In this document: piece by piece, positions 21,688-32,181 of the stretch
Layout: each line of letters opens with the position of its first letter
Numbering within the stretch: the stretch's first letter is position 1
From: Chrysogorgia sp. JL179-B06
Lineage: Eukaryota; Cnidaria; Anthozoa; Scleralcyonacea; Chrysogorgiidae
NCBI GenBank assembly: GCA_035772405.1
Contig: JAYKKM010000341.1
Coordinates: 2,283,501 to 2,347,500, forward strand
DNA length: 64,000 nt
Direction: 5' to 3'
Notes under the pieces: generated by a model
What the model saw: only the letters and a program-made list of their open reading frames with translations
Told to the model about the DNA's origin: nothing
Database searches by the model: none
Program-made: the position numbers and the translations under genes

Positions 21688-21689
21688 TA

Positions 21690-22600
21690 GCGATTGAGCA
21701 TGGGTTGAGGTACCAGGCGGGAACCGTACTGTAATTTGAATACAAAAATCAAAGCCCAGCAAATGACCTTTGCCTAAAAGTTATTTACAGGGCTTTGATT
21801 TTTATATTTGAACAAATATTATACTGTCTTATGTTTTCCACCTGGTGAATCACTATACTGTAGCCAAATCGCACAAGACATGAACTGAAGCTACATTTTT
21901 AGTGTTGTGATGCCAAGAGCAGAACAATACAAAAAGGCTTTAAAAAGGCACTCACAAAGGCAGCCACTAATCCTGATAAATAAAAAATTCATAACAACAC
22001 TTTGCACAATATAAGGCAGAGAATGTGGAACTGAATCATCCAACCAGTGCAATGAGAGAACTGCATTTGACATTGACAAAGATGATGTATTGCAACTAGA
22101 GTCAAAGTCAGATTTGAGAAAGTGTGCATGTAAACAACATGGGTAAAATGTGTGGATGACTTTATACAGTAAGTTGGACAAAGAAAGATGTTTTTGTTGA
22201 AATGAATTATATATAGAAAATTACATAGATATCTATTCTTCAACTATAGGTGAGTTAAGGCAACCTGGATAATAGAAAGCAGGGGCAGATCCAGCAAATT
22301 TTTTACCTTTTTGTATTTGGCTCTCTGAAATGGCATTTCCTGCAATCTGACAGCACTTTTGAGCATTTCTTTAAATGTTTTCAAACATGTTTTTATGAAA
22401 CATTTTATTATTTTGTTTTATTACATTTTATTATTTTTAAGTGTTTTGTCCAATTCTAACTTTGATAAAACATGAATCATTTATTCTTGACTTCCTGTCA
22501 AAAGCAACGAATAGCCAGGTCGTATTTCATACACCAGACAACGAGGTTCAACAACAATCTGTCAATATGAAGTTTAAACCTTTTTAAAGTCAATATGAAA
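21690..22600. other. Non-coding, repeat-poor stretch
   Basis: A short inverted repeat AATCAAAGCCC / GGGCTTTGATT at 21748-21802 and a hAT-like text (CAGGGGCAGATCCAGCAA) at 22283. No gene supported. Confidence 0.45.
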
Positions 22601-22607
22601 TGCTTAG

Positions 22608-23433
22608 AGTGTATATGACATTACATTTTTTATTGCTTCATTTGAAAGAACATCAAAAAGTAGCAAAAATGCTGTTTACCATTCCCTGATATCTTTTCTA
22701 GTTCCAGAGTTATAAAGATTGAAAGATGTCAAACAAATTGGCACAAACAAATTGCTGATTCAGCACAAATTATGACGTCATATGGTTTGCATGTTAGTTT
22801 GGTGAATGTTTAAATGAGCTATAGCTCAGTTACTATGTGTCAGAATCAAATGAACCTTTGCACACAGATAGTGCAAGATAAAACACACTTGATGTCACTA
22901 ATTTTGTTGTCAAGGTAACACTGTTGTACCCAGGCCCCTATATAAAACACATTCATACTCTGTCTTGATGAAATATCAGACATGTGCTTGTCATACCTAT
23001 ATACATGCCTAAAATACATTTATACAATAATAATTTGGAAATTATACCCCCAGTGATAAATACAGTGTGTTTTATAAAATCCGTGCAAGGGGCCTGGGTA
23101 AAACAGTGTTACCTTGGCAACAAAATTAGTGACATCAACTGTGTTTCATATTGCACTATCTGTGTGCAAAGGTTCATTTGATTCTGACACATACTGTAGT
23201 AACTGAGCTATAGTTCATTTAAACATTCACCAAACTAACATGCAAACCATATGATGTCATAATTTGTGCTGAATCAGCAAATTGTTTGTGCCATATTTTC
23301 ACTTGATTTTGACATCTTTAAATCTTTATAACTCTGGAACTAGAAAAGATATCAAGGAACGGTAAACAGCATTCATGCTAGTTTTTTATCCTCTTTCAAA
23401 TGAAGTAATAAAAAAGTTTATGTCATATACACT
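22608..23433. mobile_element. Foldback element, arms about 350 bp
   Basis: AGTGTATATGACATTACATT at the left returns inverted near 23420. In between, GATATCTTTTCTAGTTCCAG, TATGGTTTGCATGTTAGTTT and TGTCACTAATTTTGTTG each have inverted partners (23345, 23235, 23125). The centre is about 22945-23075. Arm divergence is moderate, so this is not recent. Non-coding; open frames across it are spurious. Confidence 0.8.
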
Positions 23434-23647
23434 TTAAATATAGGTTGTACATGGAACTGGTAAACTCGAATCGAATATATACATGTAGCTTAATCTTAAT
23501 CATTGTTTTGTCGACGGTATATATGTAAATATATGTTTTATATGATAATTGGCAACGATTACGGCCACAGACGCGCAATTTGCAATATATAGCAATACTA
23601 GATTATCAACGCACTAGTTTAAGAATAGTAAGACAGTAGTTTATCAA

Positions 23648-23887
23648 TCAATATATACATTTACATGATCGCCGTACAACCCTTGCCTTTCCGATCGCGG
23701 ACATCGTTTGGGATTTATATTTTCTCTGCGCCAAATTCCTGCTAAGAAAGCTGTTGACCGCACTGAGTAGTTCGTCGACAGAACTCTTGCGCGAAACGTT
23801 GATTTGCCTATAATGTTCATCGTTTCTTTCAAACCCTGATAGAACAGTTTCATAAATGCCGTGAGCCATTGCTGAATATATATACAC
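23648..23887 (-). CDS. Possible small single-exon protein, 73-79 residues
   Basis: I do not recognise this protein. From the internal Met it reads MAHGIYETVLSGFERNDEHY then RQINVSRKSSVDELLSAVNS and FLSRNLAQRKYKSQ, ending CKCIY. The ATG context (GCAATGG) is favourable. Composition is protein-like: mixed charge, a predicted amphipathic helix around DELLSAVNSFLSR, and no simple repeats, unlike the surrounding intergenic frames. The C-terminal ten residues are basic and could instead be intron if a donor near 23690 is used. The upstream 230 bp are rich in CCAAT boxes. No membrane segment or signal peptide. It may be a real short gene, the first exon of a longer one, or chance. Confidence 0.35.
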   Translation of the reverse strand: MYIYSAMAHGIYETVLSGFERNDEHYRQINVSRKSSVDELLSAVNSFLSRNLAQRKYKSQTMSAIGKARVVRRSCKCIY

Positions 23888-23914
23888 TCAGTTAAACTGA
23901 TGGATACCCCACGC

Positions 23915-24120
23915 TGCGAATTGGTCAAGATCGGTCAAATAGAGTAGCGAATAAGAACACGGTATTTCTCTGAATTAACCAATCAGGTGGCTCATACACG
24001 AGTCCCTGATCACCAAGATCGGTCAGAATGCCCCTCAGATCGGTCAAATTGGCCAATCACCATGGAGATCAGTGTATTGACCAATCAAATAGCTGGAATC
24101 TGACTCAGATCGGTCAAAGC
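23915..24120 (-). promoter_or_regulatory. CCAAT-box cluster with four GATCGGTCA motifs
   Basis: Four copies of GATCGGTCA (about 23929, 24017, 24038, 24108) are interleaved with three CCAATCA boxes (23979, 24053, 24081) and one ATTGGTCA (23920), all within 205 bp. It lies directly upstream of the 73-residue minus-strand frame. NF-Y-type CCAAT clusters are common in metazoan promoters; the GATCGGTCA element is not one I can name. Confidence 0.4.
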
Positions 24121-26590
24121 TCATGCGGAAGCCGGCTGATGCTTACATTGTTGTGCCGTCAGAACTGGACCTAGCATGCGTAGCCGGCGCAAAGCGGCTG
24201 GGGGGTTGGGACGGGTTGCGGAGCAGCTGTGCTGGGAAAAACTGGAACTTGTTGTAATTGTGCAATTTTTATAGCGTCTGCTGAAGGTCTATTCTATGTC
24301 AGAGTGCAAGTGCCCTTTGAAGTTTGAAGAGAGTCTGCCCCTCTTGCCCTTTTATTGTTGATGACTCCCTGGGTCTGAGGCATACCCTCTATTATCAATA
24401 AGGATGGAACTACTGTACTGTAAACCAAACAAAACAAATGTCAAAGGCAAAATAGCACACAGAAGTCAGTTGCTACATCAACCACAGAGAATGTTGATTT
24501 CGTTTTCCAAGAATTATGGGCATATTCGAACATGCTACAATATCTACATACTACAAGTATATCTCCAGAACAAGTCAATTGGACATAGAAATGAATTAAA
24601 AAACACTATCCTCGCGGAATTTACCGTTCGATAATTAAAAACGTCAATAAAAACTTAACTCGCAAGTTAAATAAAACGGAAACAGTTACTGTGAGTTCCG
24701 GGATTGTTGCGAATGTTGACATACGAGAGACAAACAAAAAATATTGTCTTAAATCTTTCGAGTCATCTTCAAACTCCCTATCCGACTTCCTCAAAGATTT
24801 TGCGGTTAAATAACAGCCGAAAATTTACATATCCTAAGCTTATCAAGACAAATACAATCCGTCCTTAACTATAGTAATACAGTATAGGTAGAGCAAAGCC
24901 GGAAGGAGATTTATATATCAACAAGTGCGATTTCATAAAACAGCTACTGTCATACTCTGTCATTTATATTCACCATATAAATTTCAGTATTACTCAGAGA
25001 CATGAATCAGCTGGAAACTCTGGTGCATATGAAGTTTTTGAAGTGAACAAAGAGATCAACAACACAGGACTATTAAACAATCAAGCAGGTTTTTACATCA
25101 CCACAACCAATCACAATCTGGTCATTTGCTTACCTGTTCACGTATCGTATACTCTTAGTACTTTACAAAGTATTTCAGTGCATCCATAGGGCTCTTTCCA
25201 ACAGAACATACATTCACTAAGGTGATAATATCGTCAAATAATTCGTAACAATTTTAACACTCACAACTCTGTACGTAGACAGATATTGTGTTCTCGTCGC
25301 CTTCAACGAGCCCGCGTTCTAAGTAAGCTGTCAGCATATTATATGTCCCTCCTCGCGGGATGTACTTCAAGTACCCCGAACATTATGTATCAGACTATGT
25401 TCTACATTAGAACGGTATTATTTTGTTAAAGATGTATAAACAAAACGACTACCCACGCTTGAGGCTTCTCTCAGGTCGATGCGTCTGTGGTTCTGTGTCC
25501 GTGTGCTCGACTATTGTTATTTTGAAATGCGAATGTATGCTGTGCGAAAGGGATTAACTCATTAAAAATTGGGAACAGGAGGACCGCTTATGTATACTAT
25601 GACAGTATTACTAGTTGATTACTGACGAGCTACCGAGCTGCTCAGTGCTCCATCGCTGCTTAACGTGCTACTGAAGCTAGATTTTATGCCTTTTCAGCTC
25701 TTTGTGCGGGTAAATTATTGCATAACAACCTCTGCAGTAACTCTCGCAATGTCTTTGAAATCCGTCTAGCAATTAGCTATTGTGCACTTGTGAATACAGT
25801 ACACACTTTACTACACAGGTAATAAATGTAAGGTCGTGGCTCTTTAATATATACTCAAAAGCTCGAAATCCAGAGAACCAAGCTTCAAGTATTTGTTGTC
25901 ATTATAAAATACATTCATTTCAATAACATTAACCCAATCCCAAACCTTAACCCTAACCTAGGATTAGTGTTACGGTCAGGGTTTGGGATTGCGTTAGTTT
26001 CTCTTATTTGGATTTCGACCTTTTGCAGTAAATACGTACCTAAAATGAACAGGTTTTGCGATTGGCTATATGGAACAAAAGTGGTTAGGTTAGGACATTG
26101 GTTTCTTTGTGGTTGATTCTATTGTTTTATTGTTTTAATCAACCAATCACAAAACTTGATAGTATAGGTAGGTGATGACCCACTTTTGTAGTTTTGTGTA
26201 TACTGCAGAGCATGCGTTTGCAGGAAGTCACAATCTCGTACCCAGGTTCTTTACTCGGCGCTCCCCTGACGCTTGCGAGAATCATGCCTTATGGCATTTA
26301 GGTTTATTATACGTTTTTGTAAATATCAAATGCAAAAACGTTAGGAAAGTTAGAATATGCAATTATATAATATGCGGTACAATATATAATCATACATTAA
26401 TAAATTTAACAAAAATTTGTCGAAAGGTTCCACACGATATACAAGAAAGAAAATTAAATCTTAAGTTACACCTGGTTTCCATACTGTTGTATTTATTGTA
26501 ATGTAGTCGACGATTGATCGGAACTTAGAGTAACCCTTCATAGTTATATCTTGTTACCGTCCTCCAAGTTATAATCCTACTAAATTCTTT
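24121..26590. other. Long non-coding stretch
   Basis: No gene, RNA or element with clear ends. A GC-richer patch (GCCGGCGCAAAGCGGCTGGG) lies at 24183. Telomere-like CCTTAACCCTAACC at 25945 has an inverse-like GGTCAGGGTTTGGG at 25975, forming a short imperfect hairpin. A CTCGTACCCAGG repeat fragment is at 26235. Confidence 0.45.
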
Positions 26591-26599
26591 GAATATATT

Positions 26600-28055
26600 T
26601 AAACAATCATTAATGACTTGGAATCTGGTGACATGGAGATGTATATATTAGGTGATCTTAACTGTAACATGCTATCATCGAAAAATACTGTGCCTAATGC
26701 ACTGCAGTTTCTTTCCTTGTGTGAACTCTATCAACTAGAGCAATTAATTAAAAATCCCACTAGAATTACAATGTAAAGTAAGACTTTAATTGACGTCATT
26801 CGTACTAACACGTCACAACGAATTGTATCCAGTGGTGTGTTGCTTTTAGGCATCAGTGATCATAGTCTTGTGTATGCAATTAGGAAAATATCTATTCCTA
26901 AAAAAGCTACACATGAGATAAAAGAGTTAAGAAATTTTAAAAATTTCAATGTTGACAATTTCTATGCTGACCTTGAACGGACACTTTGGGTTAATGCCAA
27001 TAATTCTGGTGATCCGAATGAAATGTGGACGTATTGTAAGTCAACGTTTATTGCAATTGTGGATAAGCATGCTCCACTGAAAAGGAAAAGAATTAGGAAC
27101 AAGAAGTCGCCTTGGCTAAATGTTGAAATTAAGAAATCGATCGCATGTGATAAGTTAAAATCAGTTGCAATTAAAACTAACAAGTTTTTACAAACTACAA
27201 AAAGGCCATGAATAAAATAAATAATGATATCAAAGCAACCAAATCTCAGTATTATAAGGAGCACCTACGGGAAAACTCCGGTAATTCTGCAGCAGTTTTG
27301 GGAAAACAATAAAGGACGTGATGGGCCGTGACATAAAACAAAGTAACATAAACTCAATTAAGATTAACAGTAATATAATTGCGCCACGTCCAATCCCCAG
27401 GAAATGTCTGAAACATTTAATAAATTTTTCATCGAAATTGGAGAAAATCTAGCTGAAAAATTACCTGATTCTTCGAAATCTTACCGAGACTACTTAGTTC
27501 AAGCACAAAGTTCATTCCAATTACGTTTAGTTACCCCAATAAAGGTACTTGAGCTAACTTACCTATTGCTGACGAAACTTTGCGTGAAAGAACTTCGCGT
27601 CTATTGTAATTCCTAACGATTTACTTTTATGAACCCGCTTGATGGGATTATTTCCGAATTGAACAACCACTGCATCACTTATTTTATTTAGTATGTCGTC
27701 AGATCCAATGAACATATGTTCTGTAACTCAGGTCACTGTTAACAAGGTTAATTACCTAAGTAAGTGAATTACCTGAAGTAGATCAGTAAGTATCATCGGC
27801 AAACATTCTCGACGACTCGACTTAGAGTATTTTAGGCAGTTTGGTAGATCATTAATATACATAAGAAATAGAAGTGGACGAAGAATTTAACCCTGAGGTA
27901 CACCACATTTTATTATTTTTGGCGACGAGAGTTGGACTAAAAAATCTATCTGTGAACAAAACGACAGGACCTGATAAGATACCCTGTCGACTTGTCAAAA
28001 ATAATTTCTGGTATTTTTCCTTCTGGCTGGAAATTGGCATAAATTATTCCTAGCC
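26600..28055 (+). pseudogene. LINE fragment: endonuclease C-terminal part to early RT
   Basis: Reads GDMEMYILGDLNCNMLSS, then LIDVIRTN, then GISDHSLVYAIRK (the SDH catalytic triad end of an APE-type endonuclease). RIRNKKSPWLNVEIKKS follows and, after gaps, MSETFNKFFIEIGENLAEKL (27404). Near 27935-28050 the RT start reads NKTTGPDKIPCRLVK. Stops at 26775 and several frameshifts; the stretch 27620-27930 is scrambled. CR1/L2/Jockey group. Inactive. Confidence 0.8.
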
Positions 28056-28288
28056 ATAAAGGTAATGAAAAATATGAATTGATTAATTATATAGGCCAAT
28101 ATATATTCTATCGCCAATATCTAAATATAGGGTTTGGCCTCTCAGACTTTGGCTTCTCAGACAGTTCCAAAATAAATTTGTAAAAATAAATTTGTAAAAA
28201 TAAATTTGTAATTAATTGTATATTTTTGTAAATATTATTCGGCGCTTATGGAAAGCAATTTTGTAAATTGATAAGATACCGAATTCAA

Positions 28289-28362
28289 ATAAACTCTCTC
28301 TCTCTCTCGATCTCTCTCGATTTCTCTCTCTCTCTCGATTTCTCTCTCTCTCTCTCTTCTTG
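28289..28362. repeat. (CT)n-rich microsatellite
   Basis: CTCTCTCTCTCGAT-type repeats separating two LINE pieces. Confidence 0.9.
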
Positions 28363-28373
28363 TATTTTTATTT

Positions 28374-28655
28374 TTGTATTATCAATCTCTGGTGTTACCT
28401 CATTTTGATTATTGTAGTACCATCTGGGGTAACTGTGGAGTAGTCTTAAAAAATAAGCTTCAAAAATTGCAAAATAGGGCTGCTCGGATTATCACCAGGT
28501 CTGGATACGAGGTCAGATCAGCTGAGATTTTAGCATCACTTGGGTGGTGTGACCTCGAGACCAGAATAAATCGACAAAAAGCCACAGTTATGTACAAAGT
28601 AATCAATGGTATTGCTCCAGATTACTTACAAGAACTGTTTCTGCCAGTAAATTAG
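28374..28655 (+). pseudogene. LINE RT thumb/C-terminal fragment
   Basis: In frame for 93 codons: LVLPHFDYCSTIWGNCGV, then LQKLQNRAARIITRSGYEVR and LGWCDLETRINRQKATVMYK. This is the standard order of LINE C-terminal motifs. It ends in a stop just before (CT)n and (TA)n arrays. It could belong to the same insertion as the fragment upstream. Confidence 0.8.
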
Positions 28656-28678
28656 GCACATAATTCTCTCTCTCTCTA

Positions 28679-28710
<32 letters not shown>

Positions 28711-28747
28711 GGTAAAAAAGTAGTAAAAAAGTAAAGTCTTACTCTGG

Positions 28748-28800
28748 TCTTACTCTGATGAAGGGCTCCGCTCGAAACGTCAGTATCTCGTCACTAAATT
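28748..28800 (+). ncRNA. Hammerhead ribozyme-like core, Penelope-like end, copy 1
   Basis: Reads CTGATGA (28755), a helix II GGGC-TCC-GCTC, then GAAAC, a 3-bp helix III (ACG/CGT) and GTC at 28790-28792 followed by ACTAAATT. This matches the CUGANGA...GAAA...UH layout known from Penelope-like elements. Helix I would be only about five pairs with one mismatch. Catalysis is not shown. Confidence 0.55.
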
Positions 28801-28934
28801 ATTGGCAGTTTACCACCTTTTCACTTTGCTATATACATATATTTGCTATATATATACATATATATGTATGTATATATATATATACATATATTTGCTATAT
28901 ATATACATATATATGTATGTATATATATATATAT

Positions 28935-29054
<120 letters not shown>

Positions 29055-29089
29055 AGCACTCTTTGCATTTCGTAGACCAAAACCTACAC

Positions 29090-29163
<74 letters not shown>

Positions 29164-29169
<6 letters not shown>

Positions 29170-29250
29170 CAAAGTGAAAAGGTGGTAAACTGCCAAGAAT
29201 TTAGTCACTAAATTCTTGGCAGTTTACCACCTTTTTCACTTTGCTATATA
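29164..29250. repeat. Head-to-head pair of Penelope-like termini
   Basis: A near-perfect palindrome of about 84 bp: the sequence from ACTAAATTCTTGGCAGTTTA to TTTGCTATA runs outwards in both directions from a single C at 29206. ACTAAATTC is exactly what follows the predicted ribozyme cleavage site in the other copies. Confidence 0.85.
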
Positions 29251-29281
29251 TTCAAAACACTGTCTACGCAGCACTCTACTT

Positions 29282-29320
<39 letters not shown>

Positions 29321-29415
29321 CCTCTCTCCCTCCCTCCCTCCCTCCCTCTCTCTCTTTCTTTCTATCACCTCTATATCTATCTCTCTCTCTCTATCTCTAT
29401 CTCTCTCAAACTGGG

Positions 29416-29890
29416 TTGGAGAACACTATCCAAAGGCGTAGTTTTCATAAAGCTGTGACGATGTTTAAAATAATCCATTGCAACGTCCCGTCATATTTAA
29501 CTGACCTTTTCACAATGTCCAACGTAAATGACTGCTACAACTTAAGGAATCGAGAAAACTGCCTTGAGCTACCAAAACCTCGAACCGAATATCTTAAAAG
29601 GAGTTTCGAATATACTGGTGCTAAATTATGGAATGAGTTGCCAAATGAATTAAGAACGATTGAAACCATAACGTCTTTCAAGAGTGCTCTTCTATCCCAT
29701 ATGTCGTAACCAATATTTATTCTATTATTATTCTAATTTAGTTTTTATTACAAATTGTAATGTATATAGATATAGATATATATATAGTTATCTTACTTGT
29801 TTTAGTATTAGTATATAACTCTCGACTTTCATGTAAAGCAGACTTTTTGTACTGATGAAATTTCGAGTTGAAATAAAGGTTCTTCTTCTT
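29416..29890 (+). pseudogene. LINE C-terminus with 3' UTR and (TTC)n tail
   Basis: Reads HKAVTMFKIIHCNVPSYLTD then LRNRENCLELPKPRTEYLKR and KLWNELPNELRTIETITSFK: intact C-terminal end of a LINE ORF2-type protein (97 codons to a normal-looking stop). The 3' region to 29890 ends GAAATAAAGG(TTC)4, a short-repeat tail rather than poly(A), as in CR1/L2-like elements. It may be the same family as the piece ending at 28655, separated by the repeat block. Confidence 0.8.
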
Positions 29891-29892
29891 CT

Positions 29893-29994
29893 TCTATCTC
29901 TTACTATCTCCCTCTGTCTCTCTCTATCTCTCTCTAACTCTATCTCTCTATATATCTCTATCTCTTTCTACCTCTTTATATCTCTATCTCTCTA

Positions 29995-30029
<35 letters not shown>

Positions 30030-30257
30030 TTCTCTCTATCTCTCTCTATCTCTATATATCTCTCTCTATCTCTCTCTATCTCTTTCTATCTCTCTCTATC
30101 TCTATCTCTCTATCTCTCTCTATCTTTCTCTCTATCTCTATCTCTTTCTATATCTTATCTATCTCTCTCTCTCTCTATCAATCTCTCTCTATTATATCTC
30201 GCTATATATCTCTCTATCTCTCTCTCTCTCTCTCTCGTCTCAATCTCTCTCTATCTA

Positions 30258-30289
<32 letters not shown>

Positions 30290-30305
30290 TCTATCTCTGT
30301 TTATT
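29893..30305. repeat. (TCTC)n/(TATC)n degenerate microsatellite
   Basis: About 410 bp of TCTCTC/TATC repeats. It begins immediately at the LINE tail, suggesting expansion from the tail. Confidence 0.95.
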
Positions 30306-30409
30306 ATTTCTGATTATATTTCTGTTTATTATTTTATTATTTATTTATTGTTTATTATCTCTGTTTTAATGTTTATGAAAAATTATGAAAACTCATACAG
30401 GCAAAGGTT

Positions 30410-30790
30410 AAGAGAAAGTGATGATAATTAATTATTACTCGTATTCCAAAAACGGAGTATTGTAAGAAAAGTTTTTCATATAGAGGTAAAAAACTGTGGA
30501 ACTCACTTCCAAATGAAGCTCTTGCGGAATAAACATCAATTCAAAAATAAACTATCTGCATACACGGAAATTGTCAACTGATTCAAACTTCTTTATTTTT
30601 CTAAATAATTTTTTTTTTAATTGAAAATTGTAAAAATATTTACTGTTGTATTAAGTTAGTTGAAATAATTACTGTTAGATAGCAATTTATATGTTTTTAA
30701 TAATACGGCTTTCGTGTAAAGAAGTTTAATTTGTAACTTATTGTAATTAGCGTATTCAAATAAAGGTGAAATTCAAATTCTCTATCTCTA
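30410..30790 (+). pseudogene. LINE 3' end fragment
   Basis: Reads RIPKTEYCKKSFSYRGKKLW then NSLPNEALAE before a stop. The 3' UTR carries AATACGGCTTTCGTGTAAAG (30706), nearly the same as at 34629, and ends AATAAAGGTGAAATTCAAATTC. A truncated member of the same LINE family. Confidence 0.75.
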
Positions 30791-30839
30791 TCTCTCCCTC
30801 TATATCTCTTTCTATCTCTTTCTATATCTCCATGAAATC

Positions 30840-32175
30840 AACCATGCAGTTTTGATCTAAAGCCAACTGATAGTGAGTTAGTGAAGCGGTTATTATATCA
30901 ACTCTCCGCTGATAAGGCCTCTGGAATAGACAACATTCCAGCTAAGTTAATTAAGGTCGCTGCTCCAATTATCTCCTCATCATTGTGTAATTTATTTAAC
31001 TTAGCTTTGAGAGAATTGTCTATAACCAATTGTATGATTATTTATCAACAAATAATTTACTAAATACGTACCAGTCTGGCTTTAGATCTATGCATTCCAC
31101 TGCATTCAACTATTGAATGGTATACGAATATAGATCATGATATCTTAACGGCAATAGTTTTCCTTGATTTAAAGAAAGCCTTTGATACTGTGGATTATTC
31201 GATCTTATTACGTAAGCTCGAATTTTATGGTATATCAGGAACTGCGCATGAATTGTCTAAATCCTATACCTTCTTAACCGTAAACAATGTTGTTATATAG
31301 ATGGAAGATTGTCATCTCTTCGATATGTTCCCTGTGGTGTTCCACAGGGATCTATCTTAGGTCCTATTCTGTTTTTGATTTATATTAATGACCTACCTAA
31401 TGCACTAAGTTTTTCCAAGGTAGGTATGTTTGCAGATGATACAAACATCACGCTTTCTGCGGAAACCTTGGATTACCTTCAGTATAAGACAAACATTGAA
31501 CTTAATAAAATTAACGAATGGCTTCTAGCTAACAAATTAACCGTGAATTTAACAAAAACTGAATTCATGATACTTGGTTCAGACAACAGAATTCGCAATT
31601 TAATCAAACCGTGCGAGCTTAGCCTTGGAACTATAATAAGCTTCCACAAGTAACTTCTACTAAATGCTTACTAGGTATTATGATTGACAATAAGTTAACC
31701 TGGGATTTACAAGTAGACTCTTTGCAAAAAGGCTTCTAGAGCGTTGCTGGATTAAAAATGGCAAGAAAATTTCTACCATTTAATACCCTTATAAATCTAT
31801 ATAACTCTCTTATTCAGCCTTTGTTTGATTATTGTGGAATTGTCTGGAACAGTATCAATATTTCTCAAAGCGAACGTCTCCAAAAATTACAAAATAGAAC
31901 TGCTCGTGTTATAACGAAATCTTCAATTGAAATAAGGTCCCATGAAATCCTGAATGATCTGGGATGGGACAATTTAAAAATTTAGACGCTTTAAACATAT
32001 CTTAATTATGATGCATAAGATCATGCATAATAAAGCACCTCAATATCTGATTGAGCAATTTAATCGATTATTTGATACCACTCAATATAATCTACGTAAT
32101 GCTTATATTAACCTGAAACTTCCTAAACCAAATTCAGAATATCTAAAAAAAAGTTTCACATATCAAGTGTAACAG
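30840..32175 (+). pseudogene. LINE reverse transcriptase, decayed
   Basis: RT blocks in order: LSADKASGIDNIPAKLIKVA; an internal deletion near 31020-31090; [40 protein letters not shown] (31326); GMFADDTNITLSAE, with the catalytic ADD box; WLLANKLTVNLTKTEFM. Then frame changes: LQKLQNRTARVITKSSIEIR (31877) and HNKAPQYLIEQFNRLF (32026). About five frameshifts and one deletion; inactive. It is cut at about 32175, where the next LINE starts. Confidence 0.88.
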
Positions 32176-32181
32176 CATGGA

